Assembly (NCBI RefSeq): GCF_016722965.1 | Contig: NZ_JAEQNB010000005.1 | Coordinates: 62,001 to 126,000 of the forward strand | Source of the DNA: Tumebacillus amylolyticus | Lineage (GTDB): Bacteria; Bacillota; Bacilli; Tumebacillales; Tumebacillaceae | Direction: 5' to 3' | DNA: 64,000 bases | Shown here: positions 57,475 through 64,000 of the stretch, in pieces | How positions within the stretch are numbered: position 1 is the first letter of the stretch | How the letters are laid out: each line of letters starts with the position of its first letter | The notes under the pieces: generated by a model | Told to the model about the DNA's origin: nothing | Databases searched by the model: none | The model's input: only the letters and a program-made list of their open reading frames with translations | Made by a program: the position numbers and the translations under genes

Positions 57475-60330
57475 TTACTCATTGAACGTGACCGACAACG
57501 AGCCGTCCCAATCGAGGGCGACACCGGTGCGGTAGAACTCGTCACTTTGATAGAAATACAAGCGCGCAATCAAGTCGTGCGGATTGCGGCGCATCACTTC
57601 CACGAATCGTTCGCGGGCGTCGTAGAAGCGACCGTGTTTGAAGAACGTAACGCCCTCTTCAAACAGCGGCTTCGTTTCAGACTTCAGCAAACGAGTGGCT
57701 TGATCGTCCGCTTCAAACACATCGTAAAGCTCCAGCGTCCGCCCTTCGAGAGAGATCTTGCCGATGTTGCGGGCCGGAACACGATGGGTCGCGTCTCCCT
57801 CTTCATACGTGGACTTGGTGGTCAACAGGGTGACTTTGAAGTGCTCGGTCAATTGCTCCAACGTGCCTGTCAAAATCACTTGGTCGGAAATCAGAGAGGA
57901 GTCCAAACGATCATCCGCCCCGATGACGCCGAGCGTGATGTCGCCGGTGTGGATGCCGATGCCGACCGGAACTTCGAGTCGGCGGCACATGCCGACGGCT
58001 GCCGCATACGCGTCTGCAGGCTGCTTCGGGAACAAAGCGACGACACCTGCTTCAAGGAACTTGGCAATCATGCCCCCGTGCTCCGCCACTTCCTTGGAAA
58101 CGTGTGCGAGGAAGCGGTTGTTGATCAGATCGTAAGTCTCTTGCGGGTCGTTGTTGACCCCTTGGCGGAAGTCGTGAATGTTGATCACGAGCACCGACAT
58201 GTGCTCCAAGATCTTCTGATCTCCAAGGTCGAGCGAGGTGATGTCTTTGCCCAGATACAACTCGAGATTTTCCGGGAAATAGCGTTTGTAGGCGTCGCGC
58301 AATTGTTTCGTCTGCTCGATGCTCTCTTGAATCGAAGCGGCCATTTCATTAAATTGTCGGCCCAACTCCCCGACTTGGTCTTGGGAATGATCTTCAATCC
58401 AGAAGCTTCGCTTCTCCTCCGGGTTGGCCCGCAGGATGGAAACACTTTCCTGCAGACGAGTGATTCGTCGAAGTTGCAACCACGTCACCAGCAGGACGAC
58501 ACCGAGAATCAAGATCGTGAACCCGGTCACGATCATGATCGTGATCAAGCGCTCTTCGAGAATTTGCTGGTCGTAGCTGTACATGTTCACGCCCGCTTCA
58601 AATACGCCGACCATCTTGGTTTTGTCCTTGTCAAACAGCGGCCCCAGTGCGAACAGCCAGGTGCCGTTCTCATCTTGGGAGGTACAAGTGACGACATTGT
58701 GATTTTGCAGGTGTGTGACGAGTTGGACATCGTTGACGTCTTCGTAAGCGCCCAACTCGGGGTCTAGAATTTTGCAACTACTCAAGTCACCGGTGTTGGT
58801 GGTCAAGGGGAACGAATCGAACATTTTGACGTCGTTGTCGTCTTCGAAGACGCTGTACGCTCGGTCGTCTTTGACTTTGTGAACCATGAGGTAGTAGCGA
58901 CCGTCGCGTTCTTCGGAATGCACATCGGCGAACAATGCTTGATATCCGATGCCCATGAAATCGAGCGGGGATTGGATTTTTTGCAATTCCTCCGCATGCA
59001 CGAGGTTTTGCGCGTCTTTGACCACGTATTCCATAGAATGACGTACTTCTGTGTCTGTAATCGCGCTGAGCTTGATTTGGATGATAAAGGACAGTCCAAT
59101 CATACAGACCGCAATGAGCGGGAAGAGGATGAACACCTGTTTGAGCAGGATCGACTTCGGCATGATGTCCATGTAGAGCGTCTTGCAAAGCCAGATGAAC
59201 AGCAGGACGAGCAGTGCAAGTCCCGCCCAGTACAGCCATTGCTTGATTTGAATGTTGGTGGAGTAGTCCAACGTACGGACTTGAGACCCATCCGCACTGA
59301 CCACCAAGACATGGTCGTTGAAGATCACGAACTGCGTACCGTCCGGTGCGACGGTGAGTTTTTCAAACGAAACGTCTGCATTGGACGCACTCTGTTCCGA
59401 CTTCCCGAGTTTTTGTTGCGCTTGTTCGACGGTCAAGATCGTCTGGACGCCTTCGGGTGCTTGCGGGTCCAACTGTTTGATGCTCTTGCCGTAGGGGTCG
59501 AGGAACCAGACTCGGTTCTGCGCATCGCGTTGGATGCTCTCGGCATACACTTCATCTCCGACGCTCGGGGTGGTCAACGGATAGAGCTTCACACCGCCCC
59601 GCTTGTAGATCGTCCCTTGCATCGTCGAATAGGTCAGGTCGTCCGGTTTGGAGCCCAGCACTTCTGAGAGGTAGAGGTTCGACGGAATGTCCATCTGGTA
59701 GAGCGTTTTGAACTTGTGAATGCTCTCGTCGTAGGAATTCCATTTGAGCACCCCTTGTTCCAACGCGAGGAACGTAAAGCGACCTTTGCGCATCTGCAAA
59801 GCTTTGACGGTGCCGGAGCGCAAGGCTCCGTTTTTCTTGCTGTCGTATTTCTGAATGTACACGCCCCAGTCCGAATCGAGGTTGCCTTCCGCCGTGTAGT
59901 GGCAGAGCACTTCGTATTTCAAGGTCAGAGCTTTCTCATCCATGACTTGCACCAAGGCGTAGAGTCCGCCGTTGTCCTCAGAAACGGCGTTTCCGAACCT
60001 CAGGTAGTACTTGTTGGCATCTTGAATCTTGCTCGAATCGAACGTATCCGGCGAGTCCAACGTCGGAGTCAACGCCGCCAAATCGCCGATCTCCGGAGCG
60101 TCGATGTCATACTTCCACGTACCTCCGCGGTCGTACTTGACCAACTCGCGCTTGGAATTCTCAATCACGTAGAGCCAGTTGGCATCCGAGATGACTCGGG
60201 TCGGGTTATTTAAGGTAACTTGGCTCTCAAACGGCTTGGTGTTGAGGAAGTCGTTCTCAATCCACAGCCCGTACGAAAGCCCTGCCATCACCAGCAAAAG
60301 CACGATCACGCGCCAAACATATCGTTTCAT
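57475..60330 (-). CDS. Membrane sensor with propeller-like ectodomain, HAMP and degenerate class III cyclase domain
   Basis: A 951-aa protein. TM near residues 5-24; ~340-aa ectodomain of repeated blade-like strands (W-L-Y-V-I-E-N, N-R-V-W-F-L-D-P); two TMs; a second extracellular sensor; TM; HAMP; class III cyclase-like domain; C-terminal TPR-like helices. In the cyclase domain the metal sites are altered: V-L-V-I-N-I-H-D-F (Asn instead of the first Asp) and K-F-L-E-A-G-V-V-A-L-F (Glu-Ala instead of Gly-Asp). The substrate-contacting G-I-G-I-H-T-G-D region is kept. It probably binds nucleotide or signals without cyclase activity. Starts 4 bp within the upstream gene (ATGA). Confidence 0.85.
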   Translation of the reverse strand: MKRYVWRVIVLLLVMAGLSYGLWIENDFLNTKPFESQVTLNNPTRVISDANWLYVIENSKRELVKYDRGGTWKYDIDAPEIGDLAALTPTLDSPDTFDSSKIQDANKYYLRFGNAVSEDNGGLYALVQVMDEKALTLKYEVLCHYTAEGNLDSDWGVYIQKYDSKKNGALRSGTVKALQMRKGRFTFLALEQGVLKWNSYDESIHKFKTLYQMDIPSNLYLSEVLGSKPDDLTYSTMQGTIYKRGGVKLYPLTTPSVGDEVYAESIQRDAQNRVWFLDPYGKSIKQLDPQAPEGVQTILTVEQAQQKLGKSEQSASNADVSFEKLTVAPDGTQFVIFNDHVLVVSADGSQVRTLDYSTNIQIKQWLYWAGLALLVLLFIWLCKTLYMDIMPKSILLKQVFILFPLIAVCMIGLSFIIQIKLSAITDTEVRHSMEYVVKDAQNLVHAEELQKIQSPLDFMGIGYQALFADVHSEERDGRYYLMVHKVKDDRAYSVFEDDNDVKMFDSFPLTTNTGDLSSCKILDPELGAYEDVNDVQLVTHLQNHNVVTCTSQDENGTWLFALGPLFDKDKTKMVGVFEAGVNMYSYDQQILEERLITIMIVTGFTILILGVVLLVTWLQLRRITRLQESVSILRANPEEKRSFWIEDHSQDQVGELGRQFNEMAASIQESIEQTKQLRDAYKRYFPENLELYLGKDITSLDLGDQKILEHMSVLVINIHDFRQGVNNDPQETYDLINNRFLAHVSKEVAEHGGMIAKFLEAGVVALFPKQPADAYAAAVGMCRRLEVPVGIGIHTGDITLGVIGADDRLDSSLISDQVILTGTLEQLTEHFKVTLLTTKSTYEEGDATHRVPARNIGKISLEGRTLELYDVFEADDQATRLLKSETKPLFEEGVTFFKHGRFYDARERFVEVMRRNPHDLIARLYFYQSDEFYRTGVALDWDGSLSVTFNE

Positions 60331-62411
60331 GGCGTCACCTCCACAGGCAGACCTTTGACATCAATCGTTTCGGTCGGTTCATCCCAAGCCACATCGAACC
60401 CGAACGCTTCAACCAGCAGTCGAAGCGGTACATACGTCCGCTGTGCCAAGAGCACCGGCGCGACGTCAATCGTTTTGGCTTCCCCGTTGACTTGGTACGC
60501 CGTCTTGCCAATCCAAGCTACGACGGTTCGACCCTGATACTCCACACGCACCATCTGTTCGCCATCGTCCCAAAAGACTTGCGCACCAAAACCTTCAAGC
60601 AACGTGCGGATCGGAACCATCGTCGTCCCGTTGACTCGCAGGAGCGGCGCCGCCAGTTTGAAGTTGATGGAGTTGGAAATCAAGTGCTCGACGGGCAAGA
60701 TCTCGTGAGGTTCCTGACCGAGTTGTTTGTCCACTTCCACTGCCAACTGTGCAACTGCATCCAATTCCGGCTGTGTGTAACGGCCCTTCTCGACTCCTTC
60801 AATGGTCTCGATGGTCTGCTTGTGTAGATCGACAAGCGCCGGGCTCGGTTGCGTCTGTTGCGATTGTACGGCCTGTACGCTCTCCGCTTCGTATTTCTGT
60901 AAAAAAAGCGGCGCTTTCGTCGCATCGACCTCCCGCCGCTTTGCCTCGAGAAGCAACGGTTGCAAGTTGGCGGCGGCGGTTTGGTTTTCCTCGGCTTGGT
61001 AGGTGTCGATCATCCCTTGCAAAAAGTCGATGTCCTCTTGGGCCAGTGTTGCGGCGTCTGTCAGGCTTTGCTGTTCGGCGTTCAACTGAGCTTGCGTTTT
61101 GACGAGTTGGACGAGCAAATCTCCGGACGGGCTCTGCCCTTGCGGAACTTGCTTGAGTTGCGCTTGGAGGGTCGCCAACGTGGTTTGCAACGCCTCGATC
61201 CGCGATTGCCTGTCCGTCTGACGCAAAGCATCGCGCTTGGCGTTGTTGTCGGTGAGTTGAGCGAAAAGCAAGTTTGCAAGCTCCACTTGACCTGTCAGTT
61301 TTGCGTTTTCCTGGATCTTGCGAAGTTTGAGGTTCTGCGCTTTCAGAGCGGTCTGGGTCGCTGTGTGAGATGCTTGTTGCAGACTGTCTTGCTCCTTGGG
61401 ATCGGTCGTCAGCGCAAGTTGCTGTTGAAGCAACGCTTGACGAATGTCTTCTAGAGCAGCAGCGGCCGTTGCGACTTGCAGGAGCAAATCGGTCGCTTTT
61501 TTCGTCTGGGAGGTGGCGACGGCCGATTGCAAGTCTTTGAGTTTGCCGGTGAGATCGTCATCGGCCGTTTTGAGGTCTGCCGTTTTGATCTGAACGTCAA
61601 ACTTCTGCAATTGAGCGGTCAAATCTTGAATCTGAGCGGTCAACGCGGCGATCTGCTGGGTGTCGCCGGAGCTCTGGGCGGCGGCGAGGTCCAATTTCGC
61701 GGCATCGAGGTTGTTTTGCAGGGTCTGACGCTGTGTTTGCTGAGCTTTCTGCAAATCGGTGGAGACGGCGGAGGCCGGGTCGGCTTGACGATCCAAGGCT
61801 TGCATGGCTTGCGTATCCTGTCCGTTCTGCACAGCGGTCAGGAAATCGAGTTGCGCTTGCAAACTTGCCGCGTCCAGTGCGATCTGAGAAAGTTGCGAGT
61901 CTGCGGCGCTGTCGGCTTCTTGCTTTTTCGCCTCCAGGTCGGTTTTGGCGGTCTCAATCGCGGCTTGTAAATCAGCCGGGGAGAGGAAGCTGACGACATG
62001 CGGTTTCCCTTCTTGCAGAGTGATCCAGAACGTGATCTGCAAGTTGTCGATGTCATCGAAGGAGACGGGGGCGCTTTTTCCGTCGTTGTTTTTGAAAAGG
62101 GCGCTGATGTCGGTCGCCTTGCCGATGTTCATCCACGAGCCTTTGGCGAATTCGGACCTGTAGTAGACCCCTTGGTCTGACGGTTCCATCGTCGCTTTGG
62201 CAGCGGTGAAAACCGATTGAGAGAGGGCTTCTGTTTGCACGAGATAGGTGCCGATCAACAGCGTGCCGGGAGGAATCGATGCGGCGGCCGGGCGGGTGAC
62301 CGTAGCCTCGGCTGCGACGGCAGACAACGGGTGCGGCATGCCGGTCGTGGTCACGAGAACAGAAGCCAGCATGAGTTTGAGTACAAGTTGTCTCGAAGGA
62401 CGGGTGGGCAC
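60327..62411 (-). CDS. Secreted coiled-coil protein with C-terminal copper-amine-oxidase N-terminal-type domain
   Basis: A 694-aa exported protein. A signal peptide ends near L-S-A-V-A-A-E. A ~110-aa domain follows, then ~350 aa of Ala/Gln/Leu-rich coiled coil (Q-A-Q-L-D-F-L-T, L-Q-K-A-Q-Q-T-Q). The C-terminal ~120 aa (from I-S-N-S-I-N-F-K-L-A-A) contain M-V-P-I-R-T-L-L-E-G-F-G-A and Y-V-P-L-R-L-L-V-E-A-F-G-F, the signature of copper-amine-oxidase N-terminal domains used as wall-binding modules in Bacillota. It overlaps the cyclase-like gene by 4 bp. A structural partner of the adjacent TolC-like protein is inferred. Confidence 0.82.
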   Translation of the reverse strand: MPTRPSRQLVLKLMLASVLVTTTGMPHPLSAVAAEATVTRPAAASIPPGTLLIGTYLVQTEALSQSVFTAAKATMEPSDQGVYYRSEFAKGSWMNIGKATDISALFKNNDGKSAPVSFDDIDNLQITFWITLQEGKPHVVSFLSPADLQAAIETAKTDLEAKKQEADSAADSQLSQIALDAASLQAQLDFLTAVQNGQDTQAMQALDRQADPASAVSTDLQKAQQTQRQTLQNNLDAAKLDLAAAQSSGDTQQIAALTAQIQDLTAQLQKFDVQIKTADLKTADDDLTGKLKDLQSAVATSQTKKATDLLLQVATAAAALEDIRQALLQQQLALTTDPKEQDSLQQASHTATQTALKAQNLKLRKIQENAKLTGQVELANLLFAQLTDNNAKRDALRQTDRQSRIEALQTTLATLQAQLKQVPQGQSPSGDLLVQLVKTQAQLNAEQQSLTDAATLAQEDIDFLQGMIDTYQAEENQTAAANLQPLLLEAKRREVDATKAPLFLQKYEAESVQAVQSQQTQPSPALVDLHKQTIETIEGVEKGRYTQPELDAVAQLAVEVDKQLGQEPHEILPVEHLISNSINFKLAAPLLRVNGTTMVPIRTLLEGFGAQVFWDDGEQMVRVEYQGRTVVAWIGKTAYQVNGEAKTIDVAPVLLAQRTYVPLRLLVEAFGFDVAWDEPTETIDVKGLPVEVTP

Positions 62412-62434
62412 AGCGATGGCTCCTCTCAGTTAAG

Positions 62435-64000
62435 TCAGGAATCAGGAGATTCCGTTAATTGTCCAGACGGTGCATAGCCGCTCAAGTCTGTGACGGCGAT
62501 CTGTTTGTCTCCGGCGTAGAGCACCACTTGCAAAAGGCTCGGGTCTTGGAAGACGAGGTCGAGGTGTGTGATCCCCCCGTTGATCGGAGTCTTGTCTCCG
62601 ATCAGTTGACCCCCTTGTTTCAATCGCAAAGCAAAATGAGTGGCTGTCGCTCCATCCGCCAATTTCAGTTTGAAAGAGCTGGTCATGCCCTTGGCCACCG
62701 GTTCCAATTGCCAGAGACCGAGCGACTTCGGTGCGGGAGGTTGCGGTTTGAACGCCTCTGTACCTGTCTCCGCTGCTGTTTTCGGGATGCCTGAGGCGTA
62801 CGGAAGCGTCCCTCCGGCGGCGAGATTTAAGGTGGAGAGCGAGGACTTGTAGGCGATGTAGCTGGAGAGTGTCGCCATCTGCGCTTGCTCGTAGGCTCCT
62901 TGCAACTTGTCCACATCGTCTTGGGTGAGTTGACCGAATTTGATCTTGCCTTTGGCGCTCTCAACGGTTTCCTTGGCGGTGGCTTCTGCTTTCAGTGCGA
63001 GGAGATAGCCCGCTTCGGCTTGCTTGGCGGTCAAGTACGTGGATTTGATCTTCGCAGCCAGTTTGTTGCGAGTGTCCGCTTCCTTGAGTTTGGCTTTGTC
63101 CAAATCGAGCAACGCCATCGGCAAGGAACTGGAAAGGTCTTCGAAATAACGGTCGTCTTGGTACTCGCCTTGGAGTTCGACTTTGTCCACGATCTTAATA
63201 AAAGGAAACGAGAGAGCGAGCACGAGTGCTTTTCCCTTCCATTTATTTTTGAGCGAGAGAATCATCGAGTCGTACTGCGAGAGAAACGAATTGTAGTCGG
63301 GGGCTTTCGGTGATTGATACATAGACGCGAGCAACGAGGTCGCTTGCGTGCCGAATTTGTTCTGGTAGAGGCCGCGGATGATGTTGGCTTTGGTCTGCGC
63401 CATGTTGGTGGCTTCGGTGTCTTGGAAGAGATCGAAGTCGGATGATTTCGCAGACTCATAGAGTTTCCACATGGTGTCTTGCGTGAGATTTGCGTAGACG
63501 CGCGGCAGTTCAAACCGATAGTCTCCGTCGAGGTCCTTGCCAAGCAGTTGTCCGAGCGCGAGACGGCCTGACTTGAAGGACAGCTGGGCGGTTTGCAGGT
63601 TGGTCTGCGTTTGCACCACGAGGGCGTCTGCCGCGGTGACATCGTCAGCTGTGGCATACCCGAACTTTTGCTTGGCCCGCAGGTCCTTGGCTTTCTGCTC
63701 CGCTTTTTGCAGAGCGGCCGTTGCGTTGTCTACGCCAACTTGTTGCTGGTAGGCGGTCATATACGCTTGTTCCGTCTGGACTTGGGTCTGACGGACTTTG
63801 TCGTCGAGTTGGTGTTGGAGTTTTTTCTTGTTCAGCATGGCTTGCGGGACTTTGAGCCCGAGGTCGATGTCTCGGCTCATGCTGTGTTCTTTGGCTTTGT
63901 TGGAGTTGTCTTTCTCGTCTTGGTTGCGAAGAGTCTGGTAGGCTTGGGCGAGGTCGAAGTCGGCCTGCGTGAGCTGGACGTTTTTCATCGTCGTAATCTC
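62435..64000 (-). CDS. TolC-like (outer membrane efflux protein family) protein, 5' end outside window
   Basis: The frame runs to the right window edge (ATG at 63988 is internal or alternative), so at least 521 codons of a longer gene are seen, without signal peptide. Two halves carry the TolC repeat pattern: K-Q-K-F-G-Y-A-T-A-D-D-V-T-A-A-D-A-L followed by heptad helices and A-L-G-Q-L-L-G-K-D-L, and later K-I-K-F-G-Q-L-T-Q-D-D-V-D-K-L-Q-G-A-Y. The C-terminal ~100 aa is an extra beta-type domain. TolC proteins span an outer membrane, absent in a monoderm, so this may be a secreted coiled-coil relative. Confidence 0.8.
   Translation of the reverse strand, partial: EITTMKNVQLTQADFDLAQAYQTLRNQDEKDNSNKAKEHSMSRDIDLGLKVPQAMLNKKKLQHQLDDKVRQTQVQTEQAYMTAYQQQVGVDNATAALQKAEQKAKDLRAKQKFGYATADDVTAADALVVQTQTNLQTAQLSFKSGRLALGQLLGKDLDGDYRFELPRVYANLTQDTMWKLYESAKSSDFDLFQDTEATNMAQTKANIIRGLYQNKFGTQATSLLASMYQSPKAPDYNSFLSQYDSMILSLKNKWKGKALVLALSFPFIKIVDKVELQGEYQDDRYFEDLSSSLPMALLDLDKAKLKEADTRNKLAAKIKSTYLTAKQAEAGYLLALKAEATAKETVESAKGKIKFGQLTQDDVDKLQGAYEQAQMATLSSYIAYKSSLSTLNLAAGGTLPYASGIPKTAAETGTEAFKPQPPAPKSLGLWQLEPVAKGMTSSFKLKLADGATATHFALRLKQGGQLIGDKTPINGGITHLDLVFQDPSLLQVVLYAGDKQIAVTDLSGYAPSGQLTESPDS

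Overview
The window comes from the chromosome of an endospore-forming, monoderm Bacillota with a moderately high G+C content. The evidence is an intact spo0A, spoIVB, a yyaC-type spore protein gene and four alpha/beta-type small acid-soluble spore protein (SASP) genes, plus purine-rich Shine-Dalgarno sites with many GTG and TTG starts. The overall style (many TPR regulators, high G+C, spore genes) is reminiscent of Alicyclobacillaceae such as Tumebacillus. That placement is an inference and was not tested by database search.

Layout. (1) 0-5.8 kb: the 3' part of a TPR regulator followed by a tiny secreted peptide, then an EamA transporter, an alpha/beta hydrolase and a tandem-GGDEF protein. 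(2) 5.8-12.2 kb: two near-identical peptide-binding lipoproteins and the PcrA helicase. (3) 12.3-15.3 kb: four SASP genes, two with recognisable sigma-G-type promoters, a 37-aa peptide gene, two Spo0A-box-like sites, and a second TPR regulator/secreted peptide pair. (4) 15.3-22.2 kb: potassium channel, methyltransferase, an Sm-motif/Gly-Tyr-rich protein, an HD-GYP protein, YyaC, DoxX and TSUP transporter. (5) 22.3-24.3 kb: an AT-rich two-gene ATPase/TOPRIM cassette that looks like a defence module. (6) 24.4-35.4 kb: lrgAB with a divergent LysR regulator, hydrolases, a GNAT protein, an asparaginase remnant, a LysR gene next to an AEC carrier gene, an S-layer-anchored phosphoesterase, and htpG with a CIRCE operator. 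(7) 35.4-39.2 kb: small secreted or membrane proteins and a fibronectin-III protein. (8) 39.2-45.7 kb: an accessory zone beside spo0A. It has degraded tyrosine recombinases, a thrice-repeated 32-bp motif, extra copies of the spo0A 3' end, a possible lanthipeptide-type precursor, a LysR/MFS drug-efflux pair and a secreted PPC-domain protein. (9) 45.7-57.3 kb: the conserved block spo0A - [RND exporter] - spoIVB - recN - argR - nadK - tlyA - dxs, all on the minus strand. (10) 57.5-64 kb: an operon of a TolC-like protein (cut by the window edge), a coiled-coil protein with a copper-amine-oxidase N-terminal-type domain, and a membrane protein with a degenerate class III cyclase domain.

The most interesting signals are: the two TPR regulator/peptide pairs, whose propeptides share residues Q26, A27, W29, P34 and M35 at identical positions; the repeated spo0A 3' ends with decayed recombinases; the orphan peptide with an F-E-L-D-V-Q-V leader motif and its own promoter and terminator; the ATPase-TOPRIM cassette; and a TolC-like gene in an apparently monoderm genome. 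No rRNA, tRNA or CRISPR array was seen.
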